Shown here: positions 8,965-18,742 of the stretch, piece by piece
Numbering within the stretch: the first letter of the stretch is position 1
Layout: each line of letters begins with the position of its first letter
Origin: Spongiibacter sp. IMCC21906
GTDB lineage: Bacteria > Pseudomonadota > Gammaproteobacteria > Pseudomonadales > Spongiibacteraceae
NCBI RefSeq assembly: GCF_001010805.1
Contig: NZ_CP011477.1
Coordinates: forward strand, 1 to 64,000
Reading direction: 5' to 3'
DNA: 64,000 bases
Position numbers and translations under genes: made by a program
The notes under the pieces: generated by a model
What the model was told of the DNA's origin: nothing
What the model saw: the letters and a program-made list of their open reading frames with translations, nothing else
The model's database searches: none

Positions 8965-10236
8965 GTGAATCTGAATCCCGCCACCGCCAATTTGCGCACG
9001 CTTTGCGCGCTACGCAGCTTGGTACTCATTGCGCAAGTCAGCGCAGCCTATTACGCCGGTTCAGTATTGGGCTGGATGCTACCCTACCTCACATTAAATT
9101 TACTCTTTGCCGCCTTGGCTTTTTTTGCTGTTTTTAGCTGGTGGCGCAGTTTTCAGACTTGGCCTGTCACCCAATTAGAACTGTTTATACACCTCTGTGT
9201 GGATATCGCCGGGTTTAGCGCCGTACTGTATTTTTCGGGCGGTGCCAACAATCCCTTTATTTCCTATTTGCTGGTACCCTTGTGTATTTCCGCCACCACG
9301 CTGTCCTGGTCTCATACTTGGATACTTACAGGCTTAAGCGCCAGTGTTTACACGGTGCTGTTATTTCATTATGTGCCACTGGCCGCCATCATGCCCCAGC
9401 ACGATCACAGCGCCATGTCGGCCCTGCCAGCCCCCTCACTAAGCGCGCTAAACATTCACATACTGGGCATGTGGGCCAACTTTGTAGTTAGCGCATTACT
9501 GGTCACTTATTTTGTTTTTAAAATGGCCAGCGCCCTGCGCAAACGCGATGCGGAACTGGCCCGCAGCAGAGAACGCCGCCTACAAGACGAACAATTACTT
9601 GCCGTTGCCACCCTCGCCGCAGGCACCGCCCACGAACTCGGTACGCCGTTATCAACCATGAAGGTCATAACCGAAGACCTGTTGGATTTAGACGAGGGTA
9701 CGGATTCCCGACAGGATATGGTCGCGCTCAGTCAGCAAATTGACCACTGCACAAATATTTTAAAAAAACTGGTCAGCACCGCCAGGGACTTTAGCAATCT
9801 GGAAGATGAGCACGTACAGCTGCAACACTATGTCAGCGAGCTACTGGATCGCTGGCAATTGCTGAGGCCCGGCATTGATATCAAGGTTGAACTCAGCCAA
9901 ACATGTCGCGAACTCGCATTAAAGCTCGACGGTACGGTTAGCCAAGCACTGCTGAATCTCTTGAACAATGCCGCCGATGCCGAGCCCCACGGCCTTGCAC
10001 TTAGCGTTACGGTCCAAGACGAACATCTCATTTTTAATATTGCCGACCGAGGCGATGGCCAAGCCAATATCAATCGCGAAGCCTTTATCAGCAACAAGCA
10101 GAACGGGCTAGGCTTGGGTTTACGATTAAGCCACGCCACCGCATCCCGCTATGGAGGCCACCTGAACTGGACACCCAGACCTGGTGGCGGCAGCGAAATA
10201 AGCCTACACCTGCCACTGCAAAGAGTGTCCGCATGA
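8965..10236 (+). CDS. roxS: RegB/PrrB/RoxS-family redox sensor histidine kinase
   Basis: A 423-residue membrane kinase. The first 190 residues contain about six membrane segments with SGGANNPF (91-98), the quinone-responsive motif of the RegB family. The H-box is TAHELGTPLST with the phospho-acceptor at His223, and Cys262 follows 39 residues later, a spacing close to that of the redox-active Cys of RegB. An ATPase domain completes the chain, with LLNLLNNAADAEP (N-box) and GLGLGLRLS (G-box). It senses respiratory or redox state and phosphorylates the response regulator encoded next, whose ATG overlaps this stop by 4 bases. The start is GTG with a weak AGAG site. Confidence 0.9.
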   Translation: MNLNPATANLRTLCALRSLVLIAQVSAAYYAGSVLGWMLPYLTLNLLFAALAFFAVFSWWRSFQTWPVTQLELFIHLCVDIAGFSAVLYFSGGANNPFISYLLVPLCISATTLSWSHTWILTGLSASVYTVLLFHYVPLAAIMPQHDHSAMSALPAPSLSALNIHILGMWANFVVSALLVTYFVFKMASALRKRDAELARSRERRLQDEQLLAVATLAAGTAHELGTPLSTMKVITEDLLDLDEGTDSRQDMVALSQQIDHCTNILKKLVSTARDFSNLEDEHVQLQHYVSELLDRWQLLRPGIDIKVELSQTCRELALKLDGTVSQALLNLLNNAADAEPHGLALSVTVQDEHLIFNIADRGDGQANINREAFISNKQNGLGLGLRLSHATASRYGGHLNWTPRPGGGSEISLHLPLQRVSA

Positions 10237-10784
10237 CCAGCAATACAACCGCAAAAAATATTTTGCTTGTGGATGACGACCAAGGATTTCTAGATGCGTT
10301 GAGCCGATCATTAACGCGCCGCGGCTACCAAGTATTGGCCGCAAACAACATTCAAGCTGCACGGCAACAATGCGAACAGATGCTGCCCGATTATGTGGTA
10401 TTGGATTTAAAGCTGGACCAGGAATCCGGGCTCACGCTTATCCCGGAGCTGCGACAACGGTTTCCAAAGGTACAAATGCTGATGCTCACCGGCTATTCCA
10501 GTATTGCCACGGCAGTAGAAGCCATAAAGCTCGGCGCAGATAATTATTTGCAAAAACCGGCCAGTACCCGAGAGATTCTTGCCGCCCTCGTACTCCACGA
10601 CACACCGCCTGCGAATACCAGTACCGACAGCATGACACCGCCATCGCTAGACCGACTGGAATGGGAACATATTCAAAGAGTGCTGGGCGAGAACGATGGC
10701 AATATTTCTGCCACCGCAAGAGCACTGGGAATGCACCGGCGCACTCTGCAACGAAAACTGCAAAAGCGGCCGGTAAAAAGCTAA
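10233..10784 (+). CDS. roxR: RegA/PrrA/RoxR-family response regulator
   Basis: A 183-residue two-domain regulator. The receiver domain (10-125) has the acidic pocket DDD (14-16), phospho-acceptor Asp58 in VVLDLKLDQESG and the conserved Lys in LQKP. A short linker leads to a Fis-type helix-turn-helix at the C-terminus (about 145-178: NISATARALGMHRRTLQRKL), nearly identical to the RegA/ActR recognition region. It is translationally coupled to the kinase. In other bacteria this pair controls terminal oxidases, nitrogen and carbon metabolism. Candidate target dyads in this window lie at 8715, 8824 and 56573. Confidence 0.9.
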   Translation: MTSNTTAKNILLVDDDQGFLDALSRSLTRRGYQVLAANNIQAARQQCEQMLPDYVVLDLKLDQESGLTLIPELRQRFPKVQMLMLTGYSSIATAVEAIKLGADNYLQKPASTREILAALVLHDTPPANTSTDSMTPPSLDRLEWEHIQRVLGENDGNISATARALGMHRRTLQRKLQKRPVKS

Positions 10785-10790
10785 AAGCAG

Positions 10791-13718
10791 TTACTCAGTA
10801 TCTAACGTAGAGCCCACTTCAAAAACGCGGACGGTACCGCTGCGGCCATTGGCCACCAGCAAATATGCCCCCGACGTGTCTGAATAAACTGCGATATTTG
10901 CCGGTCCAATATCACCGGTATCAAACTGCGGGTCACTAGCGAAACTGCGGTTATTAATATACTGCACAAACTGCGCCCCAAATGGCGAAGTCACGTCGTA
11001 TACCAAAACACCACCACTGGCCTCTAGCACGATAAAGGCATAAACCCGTCCCTGACTACCCACCAATACAGCGGCACTAGGTTTAGCGCCTTGGCCAATG
11101 CTGCCAGCATCACGATTATTAAAATCGTTACCCAGGTAAGCCTGGGTAATTTGTGCAATATCATCGCCGGAATCAAAGACTAATTGACCGTCATCATTCC
11201 AGATAGAAAATGAACGACCACCAAAGGCCGAGATTTCATCGATATCACCATCATTATCGGTATCGCCAGTAACATTACTCACCTGCAAACGACCAATTTC
11301 TGAATTATTAGACGCAGCGCCAATACTCGGGTTAGCCGAGTCAATCGCCGGGCCATTAAAACCATCAAGATCTGCCGCAGGGACCACTTCATTAAACCCT
11401 GCGTACTGTCGAGGCGCACCGGTGTTTGCCGTCAAGTAATAACGTTGACCACTATAATTAAAGCAATCAACAGAGCCCGCCTGAAACAAACCAACAACGC
11501 CAGGACGAGAGTTAATTTGCGCTAAACCATTATTATTGGTATCCAATCCCGCCGCTGCGCCACCAAAATCTTTGCTGCCAAAAGCAGTAATGCTTTCAAT
11601 TTCCAGGCTTGCAACATTAATTTTTGCGACCGCATTATTTTCTTGCAAGACAACATATAAGCGGCTGCCATCAAGGCTCGTCGACAAACTTCCAGGCTCC
11701 AGATCTTGCGCAACTGTCGCGCCCGGGCCGGTAATTAAAACGCCCTCGGGCAATTCATCCGCGCGACTGCCACCGGTATTAAAGTCCTGAAAATCAATTT
11801 CGGTGACTATCGCAGAGGTCACCCCGCTACGAAAATCCACCACAGAAACAGAACCTTCTGGGTCAACACTATAACTATTGTTGGGCACACCTTCGTTTGC
11901 CACAAAGACTCTAGCTGCCGTTCTATCAGCGGCTATCGCTGCGGGAGAAGGACCAACGTCATACGTAGCCGTAAGACCTAGGGTAGTAAGGTCGTATAAT
12001 GCCAACACCCCGTCCTCCTGAGCATTCGCATTGGCAATGGTCACTACCAAATAATCAGCCGTCAGCGTCATCGCCGTGATTCGGCCCGCGGTTATGCCGG
12101 AACTCGTCGCCACTTCTGCTATATCTAACTCGCTAGACAGCGTTGGGCTCAATGGCGTTGCCAAGCTAAAAACATCGATACTCCCCTGAGCATTGTTGGC
12201 AACAAACATCCGCTCTCGACTCGGGTTAGCCACTACGATATCAGCGGCATTGACATCAAAGTCAGCCCCATTCGAAGCAATGGCAGAGTTTTCGTAGCTC
12301 AAGACTGGGGCAACAGGGCTCACGGTGCCATTGAGCAAACCCGGAATTGGCAGCACAACAATTTTAGATTGAACACCACGAAGTCCATATTCATTGTCTG
12401 TCGTAACTGCCGCAAAATCGCTATTCAATATCGCAAAGCCCTCAAAACCGGTACCTATTTCATCAATCCCGCCCGCGCGGGGGTCGGTTGCGCTATTGAA
12501 AACCGGCTGCTTAACCACAAAAGGATAGTCTTCCAGCGCCTGCTGTTGCTCTAGACTTGGGGAGGTAGAAGGCGAATCAAACTCGCTACCCTGAATGCTT
12601 GCTGCATTGGCAAGGTTGATACGAAAAACTTTACTAGCAGTACCCGCTTGCTCAACAAGCAATAAATCATCCGTCGCAACCGCCGACATTTCATTAACAG
12701 TTACGTCGCTTTGAACGGCAGTTTCACCGTCTGCTTGAAGGTCATATTGCGCGGCAGAATCCAAGCGATAGAGATACTCCCCGACCAAGGCATTAGGCGT
12801 ACCGTTGGCGTTCAGAGAGACCTTACCAACACGCACAATTCGGCTATTTTCAACTGCGGCAGTATTTGGGTTAGCCAATGGCCCCTTCATCGCAAAGTAC
12901 AAAAAACTATTATCAGGAGAAACCGCCAGTGCCGCGATACCTCGCTGTACGCCACGTTTAGCATAAATAGCGGGAAGAATATCTTCTTTTACGTCAAAGG
13001 TTGAACCGTTTAAGTCAGAGGCAATACCGGCCGGCACTTGACGCTCTACCACCTCGCCATCGCTTTCAACCAAGACTAGGCTTGGGCCATATTCTTCAGC
13101 AATCCAAAAGCGGCCGTTATCCAAACGCACCAAAGCTTCTGGGTCCATACCATTGGGGTTACGTTGTAGCTGATTGCCATTGGGGTTATAAGGAATTTCA
13201 TCAAGCGCCTGACTAAAGCTAGGTGGCACCCCTTCTACGGGGTTATTGAATTGATCCCGCAGAGTAGTGCGCTCAACCAAGTCTAAGGTCAGATTGTTGC
13301 CGGATTCGGCCAGCTTCCAACGCAAAATTTGCGGCCTGAACTCGGGCTGGGCAAAGACTGAGCCATTACTATTGGAACAAAAGTTATCAACGCCAATCAC
13401 CTCACCCGTATCAGTACAAGGCACCGTTGGGCCGCGATCAGTAATGGTATAAAACACGTCCCGGTCATCATCTGGCACGTGAAAAGCACCGCTACCCACC
13501 GATAAGCTCAAATTAAGAGTATCGCCCCCAGCAAAGCTCACCGAGCCAAGAGATTCGTTCACCACAAATTGAGCAGAACGCAGCTCTGTACCAATTGTGC
13601 CAACCCGTCTATCCCGGTCACTACCGCCACCACCACATGCCGACAACGCCGCGGCAACAGCGACCAATGCCACCGATTTAAAAAATCCAGAATCATACTG
13701 CTGACGAGAAAACATCAT
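10791..13718 (-). CDS. Large lipoprotein with esterase-like phytase domain and beta-propeller C-terminus
   Basis: A 975-residue exported lipoprotein: Lys/hydrophobic signal ending in the lipobox LSAC (lipidated Cys about 28) followed by GGGG. Residues about 60-500 match the esterase-like activity of phytase family (DRGPTVPC near the start, MDPEALVRL, WIAEEYGPSLVL). The C-terminal half has repeated blade-like segments (DGSRLYVVLQENNAVAKI, and similar) as in choice-of-anchor/propeller proteins. It is probably anchored in the outer membrane and hydrolyses a phosphoester or binds an extracellular ligand; the substrate is unknown. The gene is convergent with the response regulator, 6 bases apart. 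No strong ribosome site is seen before ATGATG at 13718. Confidence 0.75.
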   Translation of the reverse strand: MMFSRQQYDSGFFKSVALVAVAAALSACGGGGSDRDRRVGTIGTELRSAQFVVNESLGSVSFAGGDTLNLSLSVGSGAFHVPDDDRDVFYTITDRGPTVPCTDTGEVIGVDNFCSNSNGSVFAQPEFRPQILRWKLAESGNNLTLDLVERTTLRDQFNNPVEGVPPSFSQALDEIPYNPNGNQLQRNPNGMDPEALVRLDNGRFWIAEEYGPSLVLVESDGEVVERQVPAGIASDLNGSTFDVKEDILPAIYAKRGVQRGIAALAVSPDNSFLYFAMKGPLANPNTAAVENSRIVRVGKVSLNANGTPNALVGEYLYRLDSAAQYDLQADGETAVQSDVTVNEMSAVATDDLLLVEQAGTASKVFRINLANAASIQGSEFDSPSTSPSLEQQQALEDYPFVVKQPVFNSATDPRAGGIDEIGTGFEGFAILNSDFAAVTTDNEYGLRGVQSKIVVLPIPGLLNGTVSPVAPVLSYENSAIASNGADFDVNAADIVVANPSRERMFVANNAQGSIDVFSLATPLSPTLSSELDIAEVATSSGITAGRITAMTLTADYLVVTIANANAQEDGVLALYDLTTLGLTATYDVGPSPAAIAADRTAARVFVANEGVPNNSYSVDPEGSVSVVDFRSGVTSAIVTEIDFQDFNTGGSRADELPEGVLITGPGATVAQDLEPGSLSTSLDGSRLYVVLQENNAVAKINVASLEIESITAFGSKDFGGAAAGLDTNNNGLAQINSRPGVVGLFQAGSVDCFNYSGQRYYLTANTGAPRQYAGFNEVVPAADLDGFNGPAIDSANPSIGAASNNSEIGRLQVSNVTGDTDNDGDIDEISAFGGRSFSIWNDDGQLVFDSGDDIAQITQAYLGNDFNNRDAGSIGQGAKPSAAVLVGSQGRVYAFIVLEASGGVLVYDVTSPFGAQFVQYINNRSFASDPQFDTGDIGPANIAVYSDTSGAYLLVANGRSGTVRVFEVGSTLDTE

Positions 13719-13772
13719 TAACTATGCCCCAATACTGAACGCCACCGTTGGCGGCAACACCTGTTTATTAAA

Positions 13773-13799
13773 ATAAAAAAGGGGCGCAATGGCACCCCC
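13773..13799 (-). terminator. Rho-independent terminator of argG
   Basis: On the minus strand GGGGTGC-CATT-GCGCCCC followed by six T, about 20 bases after the argG stop. Confidence 0.88.
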
Positions 13800-13821
13800 T
13801 TTTGCCAGAACATTCTCACAC

Positions 13822-15042
13822 TTATAGCGGAGAACGTCCCTTGTTTGCAGCAATTCGCATCCGCAAAGCATTCAGCTTAATGAAGCCTTCTGCGTCCTTT
13901 TGATCGTAGGCACCCGCATCGTCTTCGAATGTGGCAATGGCCTCGTCAAACAGCGAGTTGTCTGACTTGCGACCTACTACGACCACATTGCCTTTGTAGA
14001 GTTTCAATCTAACGACACCGTTTACAAACGCCTGGGACTCATCAATCGCCGCCTGCAGCATATGCCGCTCGGGACTAAACCAGTAGCCATTGTAGATCAG
14101 CTTAGCGTAGCGCGGCATGAGCTCGTCTTTCATGTGTGCCACTTCTCGGTCCAGGGTAATCGACTCAATAGCCCGGTGAGCGCGAAGCAGAATGGTGCCG
14201 CCCGGTGTTTCGTAGCAACCCCGAGATTTCATGCCCACGTAGCGGTTTTCAACCAGGTCAAGACGACCAATACCGTTGTCACCCGCCAGCTTGTTGAGCG
14301 TGGCCAGCATGGTCGCCGGGCTTAACTCTTCGCCATTCAGCGTCACCGGATCACCGTTTTGGTAGCCCAGCTCGATATACGTGGGTTTATCTGGCGCTGC
14401 TTCAGGGCTCACGCTCCAACGCCACATGTCTTCTTCTGGCTCCCAGTACGGATCTTCCAGGTTGCCGCCCTCATAGGAGATGTGCAGCAGATTGGCATCC
14501 ATCGAGTAAGGCGATTTTTTCTTCTTACCAGAAAAATCCACCGGAATTTTGTGCTGCTCGCAGTATGCCATCAGGGTTTCGCGAGAAGTCAGATCCCACT
14601 CCCGCCAAGGAGCAATCACTTTAATACCGGGTTTCAATGCATAGGCACCCAGCTCAAAGCGCACCTGGTCATTACCTTTGCCCGTCGCACCATGAGAAAT
14701 CGCATCCGCACCGGTCTCATTGGCAATTTCAATTAAGCGCTTGGCAATCAAAGGCCGGGCGATAGACGTGCCCAGCAGATACTCACCCTCATAAATCGCA
14801 TTGGCGCGAAACATGGGATAAACAAAATCCCGCACATACTCTTCGCGCAGGTCGTCAATGTAAATTTCTTTTACACCCAAGGCTTCTGCCTTGGCGCGAG
14901 CGGGCTCAACCTCCTCGCCTTGACCGATATCGGCAGTAAACGTCACCACCTCACACTGATAGGTTTCTTGTAACCACTTTACAATCACTGAGGTGTCCAG
15001 GCCGCCCGAGTAGGCCAAAACCACCTTGTTGATATCCGACAT
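13822..15042 (-). CDS. argG: Argininosuccinate synthase
   Basis: A 406-residue cytosolic ligase that condenses citrulline and aspartate with ATP in arginine synthesis. It begins [19 protein letters not shown], containing the PP-loop ATP motif SGGLDTS (12-18), and [12 protein letters not shown] and [15 protein letters not shown] are typical of ArgG. The start at 15042 is chosen over 15069 because a GGAG site lies just upstream and the family begins at this point. Length matches the bacterial type of about 400 residues. It appears to be monocistronic, with its own terminator, and has the repeat-rich non-coding zone upstream. Confidence 0.97.
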   Translation of the reverse strand: MSDINKVVLAYSGGLDTSVIVKWLQETYQCEVVTFTADIGQGEEVEPARAKAEALGVKEIYIDDLREEYVRDFVYPMFRANAIYEGEYLLGTSIARPLIAKRLIEIANETGADAISHGATGKGNDQVRFELGAYALKPGIKVIAPWREWDLTSRETLMAYCEQHKIPVDFSGKKKKSPYSMDANLLHISYEGGNLEDPYWEPEEDMWRWSVSPEAAPDKPTYIELGYQNGDPVTLNGEELSPATMLATLNKLAGDNGIGRLDLVENRYVGMKSRGCYETPGGTILLRAHRAIESITLDREVAHMKDELMPRYAKLIYNGYWFSPERHMLQAAIDESQAFVNGVVRLKLYKGNVVVVGRKSDNSLFDEAIATFEDDAGAYDQKDAEGFIKLNALRMRIAANKGRSPL

Positions 15043-15395
15043 TTCCGACTCCGTATTTCCCCGACCCATCGCAGGCCGCCGGGATTGAAAAAGACCGCTA
15101 TTCTAGCGAGATTCGGGGGATTTCGCTATGTGGGAGCTCCGCAAGTCCACCCTAGCGAAAAATAATCTGCAAAACTGGCAACATTAGCGCCTCTCGTGAG
15201 GCTTAACACCCAACCACCTCAGCCCAAGTTTTTATATCGACATTCTTAAGCACAGGGCAAATTACTCCGCCAGGGATTAATCTAGGTGGCCTGGACATAC
15301 AAACCAACTAGGTTAGCCCCCGCGCCAAGTCCCACTGCCGCCTTGAACAACCTCAGCCTTGCCATACTCCCGCAGGTGGACGTGCCAATTTCCCT

Positions 15396-15446
15396 CAGTT
15401 ACGTTTCCCCAGTTACGCTCCCCCAGTTACGCTCCCCCAGTTACGC
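15396..15446. repeat. 14 bp tandem repeat, four copies
   Basis: CAGTTACG starts at 15396, 15410, 15424 and 15438, exact 14 bp spacing; the unit is CAGTTACGCTCCCC with slight variation in the first copy. Confidence 0.85.
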
Positions 15447-15459
15447 CATATGGACTGGA

Positions 15460-15477
15460 TACCCGCTTTCGCGGGTA
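15460..15477. repeat. REP-like hairpin
   Basis: TACCCGC-TTTC-GCGGGTA, a perfect 7 bp stem, in a context (ggat...aaga) like short palindromic repeats dispersed through many proteobacterial genomes. Confidence 0.6.
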
Positions 15478-15620
15478 AGACTCTATTCAGGTATGAAATG
15501 AGTTCAGAGATGAGCAAAATACCACTTCCATCTACTCTCACAGCGTTGCATAAGCTTGACTCAAATGGCCCCAGACAACCCCAGAGCCAAGAGAATAATA
15601 GAAAGAAGACCCACCGTACT

Positions 15621-16313
15621 TCGTCATTCCGGACGCGTTTTTTTGCGATCCGGAATCCAGCAGCCCTAGCTGCGTTAAAGGCTTAACAGCTAGTTGTATC
15701 CCCCCACCAGCCAAGGGCGACAGCACTAAGTACCCGAGTCTCGTAACTGCCCGCATTCGCGAGCATCGCAACAGAGGAGCATCACGACCAGCAGTGACCG
15801 CAGGGCCAAGGCAATAATAGAAAAAAGGCCCACCGCACTTCGTCATTCCGGACGCGTTTTTTGCGATCCGGAATCCAGCAGCCCCAACTGCGTTAAAGGC
15901 TTAACAGCTAGTTGTATCCCCCCGCCAGCCAAGGGCGACAGCACTAAGTACCCGAGTCTCGTAACTGCCCGCATTCGCGAGCATCGCAACAGAGGAGCAT
16001 CACGACCAGCAGTGACCCCAGCGCCAAGGCAATAATAGAAAAAAGCCCACCGCACTTCGTCATTCCGGACGCGTTTTTTGCGATCCGGAATCCAGCAGCC
16101 CCAGCTGCGTTAAAGGCTTAACAGCTAGTTGTATCCCCCCACCAGTCAAGGGCGACAGCACTAAGCACCCAAGTCTCGTAACTGCCCGCATTCGCGAGCA
16201 TCGCAACAGAGGAGCATCACGACCAGCAGTGACCCCAGCGCCAAGGCAATAATAGAAAAAAGCCCACCGCACTTCGTCATTCCGGACGCGTTTTTTGCGA
16301 TCCGGAATCCAGC
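15621..16313. repeat. 217-219 bp tandem repeat, three full units plus partial flanking units
   Basis: The marker TCGTCATTCC starts at 15621, 15840, 16057 and 16274 (periods 219, 217, 217). Units are almost identical, the first differing partly by one extra T in a run. A partial unit precedes 15621 and another ends near 16313. Each unit contains a palindrome with arms ATTCCGGA and TCCGGAAT around a T-rich loop. The high identity suggests recent tandem amplification of a REP-containing segment. Confidence 0.92.
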
Positions 16314-16414
16314 GGCCCAAATTTATTAGCTTGCAAGAAACACAGAACCCAGCCGCCCAAGAGGAAAATTGTTATTTACCGAAATATGCTTATTTCCTCC
16401 TAGCTCCAGAAACC

Positions 16415-16440
16415 AAAAAGCCCGAGAAAATCCCGGGCTC
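16415..16440 (-). terminator. Rho-independent terminator of ppk1
   Basis: On the minus strand AGCCCG-N8-CGGGCT followed by TTTTT, about 30 bases after the ppk1 stop. Confidence 0.75.
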
Positions 16441-16471
16441 TATCAAGGGTCGCAGTGCCATCCGTAAAGTA

Positions 16472-18601
16472 CTATTTCTTGCGTTTTTTACGGCTTTCCG
16501 CAGGGCGGGGGCGGTAGTCCAGCTTCGGCATTCTGGGCAGCTTCCCTGAAGCCAGGTACTTATGGGTTTGCTCTTGTGAGCGAATTTTTGCCACCCCTTT
16601 CGCCCGGGGGTGGAAGTGATTACTCAAACTGGCATCAAGAATGCGCGCCTTAACATTATCGGCCCACTGAATATCCAGAATATCCTGAATCATCTTTTGC
16701 AAAGGTTTGCTGTACACCGGGCAACTCACCTCAACACGAAAATCAATATTGCGAGTCATCAAGTCTGCCGACGAAATGTAATACCGAGGCTCACCGCCAT
16801 TGCGAAACACATAGACCCGCGGGTGCTCAAGATAACGATCCACAATACTGATGGCTTCAATATTGTCACTCAGCCCCGGCACGCCAGGCACCAACGAACA
16901 CATGCCGCGCACAATAATTCGTACCGGTACACCGGCCTGACTTGCCGCATAGAGCCGGTCAATCAACTCCTTATCGACAAGGTTATTACACTTCAGGGTG
17001 ATGCCGCATTGCTTGCCAGCATTGGCATTGTCAATTTCAGTATTCACCATCCCCAGAATATTTTGCCGACTATTCAAAGGGGACACCGACAAGTGTTTGA
17101 AACGGTGGCGCTTATAGGTATAAGCAATAAAATCAAAAACTTTAGCGACCTCGTCGCCAATTTCCTGATCGTAGGTCATCAGGCTGAAGTCGGTGTAAAT
17201 CGACGCCGTTTTCTCATTAAAATTGCCGGTGCCGACATGGGTGTAATAACGCTGGGTATTTCCCTCCTGGCGCACAATAGAAATCAGCTTGCCATGCACC
17301 TTCAAACCCGGCACACCAAGGATGACGTTAACGCCACCGTCGGTGAGGCGCTGGGACAAGGCGATATTTGCCTCTTCATCAAACCGTGCCTGCAGCTCTA
17401 CCACCACCGTGACTTCTTTGTGGTTGGCCACCGCATTCAGCAAGGCATCCACCACATGGGAGTTAGATGCCACCCGATAAAGACTGATTTTGATACTTTT
17501 AACTGAGGGGTCGATGGCCGCTGTTTTTAGCAAATCGGTCAGGTAATCAAAGCTGTGGTAAGGATAATAAAGCAGTACATCCTGATCGCGGATACAGCTC
17601 AGAATATTGTCAGCTTTGGCAATTTCAGCATGGGGAATATTCGGCAACGGTTTTAACTCTAAATACGCCGGCCCTAAATTGGGAAAGCGCATAAAATCTT
17701 TAGAGTTGTGATAACGACCGCCAGGAATCATCGAATCCAAACGCCCTAAACCCAAACGTTTGACCAAATATTCCAGCAAATCATTGGGCATGGCACTGTC
17801 GTAAACAAAGCGCACCGGATCGCCTTTTTTACGGCGCTTCAGGCTCTGGGCCATCTTCTCGACAAAGGTCTGGGTCAGCTCTTCGCTTAATTCCAATTCG
17901 GCGTCACGGGTCAGCTTTATGGTATAGGCATCGGCGCTGTCCAGCGGGAAAATACCGCGAAACACCTCCTGCAAGCACACCCGAATAATATTCTCCAAGG
18001 TGATGATTACCTTGCCCCGTTTGCCCTTGCGGCTGGGGATGCGAATAAAGCGATCAAGCCGGGAAGTGGGAATTTCCAGCAGCGCAAACCGGGTTTGCCC
18101 TTCAAAGCCCAAACGAATAGCCAAATAGATAGACGCATCATTAAGCTCTGGCACCGGATGACTGTCGTCCAGCAGAATCGGCACCAGCTCTTGCTGAATA
18201 TGGCTATAAAAATAGCGTTTTACATATTCCTGCTGAGTGTCATCCAATTGTTTTTCATTGATGATGTATATTTTTCGACGCTGTAGTTCTTTTAGTAACT
18301 CGGTATAGGTCGTATCAAAACGACGTTGCAGCTTGAGCACACTCTGGCGAATTTCTTCCAGCAGCTGCTTATAATCTTCTTGTTTAGATGGCGTAGAGAA
18401 CGCCGCCAAACGACGAACATCCGCCACTCTTACCCTAAAAAACTCATCAAGATTATTAGAGAAGATGCCCAAATAACGAATGCGCTGTATCACCGGTACT
18501 TTAGGATCAGCCGCCTCTTGCAACACCCGCTCATTAAAAGACAACCAGCTAAGTTCCTTGGCAATCCAAGCCTGCTTATCACCGGTACCCGACATCGACA
18601 A
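16472..18601 (-). CDS. ppk1: Polyphosphate kinase 1
   Basis: A 709-residue enzyme that reversibly makes polyphosphate from ATP; usual length is about 690-720. The N-terminal domain begins WIAKELSWLSFNERVLQEA; FSNNLDEFFRVRVA is characteristic. The phospholipase-D-like catalytic domains hold the phosphorylated His in RYYTHVGTGNFNEKTA and the LYRVASNSHVVDAL segment. A basic tail (KLDYRPRPAESRKKRKK) ends the chain. Translation could start at either Met1 or Met3. It is divergent from ppx across 141 bases that contain a TGTCAT/ATGACA inverted repeat. Confidence 0.97.
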   Translation of the reverse strand: MSMSGTGDKQAWIAKELSWLSFNERVLQEAADPKVPVIQRIRYLGIFSNNLDEFFRVRVADVRRLAAFSTPSKQEDYKQLLEEIRQSVLKLQRRFDTTYTELLKELQRRKIYIINEKQLDDTQQEYVKRYFYSHIQQELVPILLDDSHPVPELNDASIYLAIRLGFEGQTRFALLEIPTSRLDRFIRIPSRKGKRGKVIITLENIIRVCLQEVFRGIFPLDSADAYTIKLTRDAELELSEELTQTFVEKMAQSLKRRKKGDPVRFVYDSAMPNDLLEYLVKRLGLGRLDSMIPGGRYHNSKDFMRFPNLGPAYLELKPLPNIPHAEIAKADNILSCIRDQDVLLYYPYHSFDYLTDLLKTAAIDPSVKSIKISLYRVASNSHVVDALLNAVANHKEVTVVVELQARFDEEANIALSQRLTDGGVNVILGVPGLKVHGKLISIVRQEGNTQRYYTHVGTGNFNEKTASIYTDFSLMTYDQEIGDEVAKVFDFIAYTYKRHRFKHLSVSPLNSRQNILGMVNTEIDNANAGKQCGITLKCNNLVDKELIDRLYAASQAGVPVRIIVRGMCSLVPGVPGLSDNIEAISIVDRYLEHPRVYVFRNGGEPRYYISSADLMTRNIDFRVEVSCPVYSKPLQKMIQDILDIQWADNVKARILDASLSNHFHPRAKGVAKIRSQEQTHKYLASGKLPRMPKLDYRPRPAESRKKRKK

Positions 18602-18645
18602 CCCCTAACATAAATCATTTAGCGGCATAGAGTAGCCGCCCTGCG

Positions 18646-18661
18646 TGTCATTTTAATGACA
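18646..18661. promoter_or_regulatory. Inverted repeat in the ppk1/ppx divergent promoter region
   Basis: TGTCAT-TTTA-ATGACA, a perfect 6-4-6 dyad between the two polyphosphate genes. It could be a shared operator. The TGTCAT half resembles part of a Pho box, but the two direct 7-mers expected of a Pho box are not clear. Confidence 0.4.
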
Positions 18662-18742
18662 TATTACAGCAGTCGCATTTCGCTCACACTGCCATTACAC
18701 TGAAAAAGCCTTCGTCACTACGATATTGGAATAGCCGTCCCA

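Larger units (their letters stand above)
15043..16471. other. 1.4 kb non-coding, repeat-rich zone between argG and ppk1
   Basis: No credible gene. It contains a 14 bp tandem repeat, a REP-like hairpin and three to four near-identical 217-219 bp units (listed separately), plus the ppk1 terminator. Minus-strand open frames in the repeat (15538-15846, 15843-16055, 16060-16320) are copies of one another and arise from the repeat itself. The argG promoter must lie at the low-coordinate end. Confidence 0.8.

Noticed and set aside
12369-13452. Several short plus-strand frames opposite the large lipoprotein
   Set aside because: Shadows of the 975-residue gene.
15621-16313. Possible CRISPR array
   Set aside because: Units are 217-219 bp and identical throughout, with no short-repeat/unique-spacer pattern and no cas genes.
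15538-16320. Three similar minus-strand open frames (about 70-100 residues each)
   Set aside because: They are the same reading of the 217 bp tandem repeat, with no ribosome site or domain; repeat-derived.
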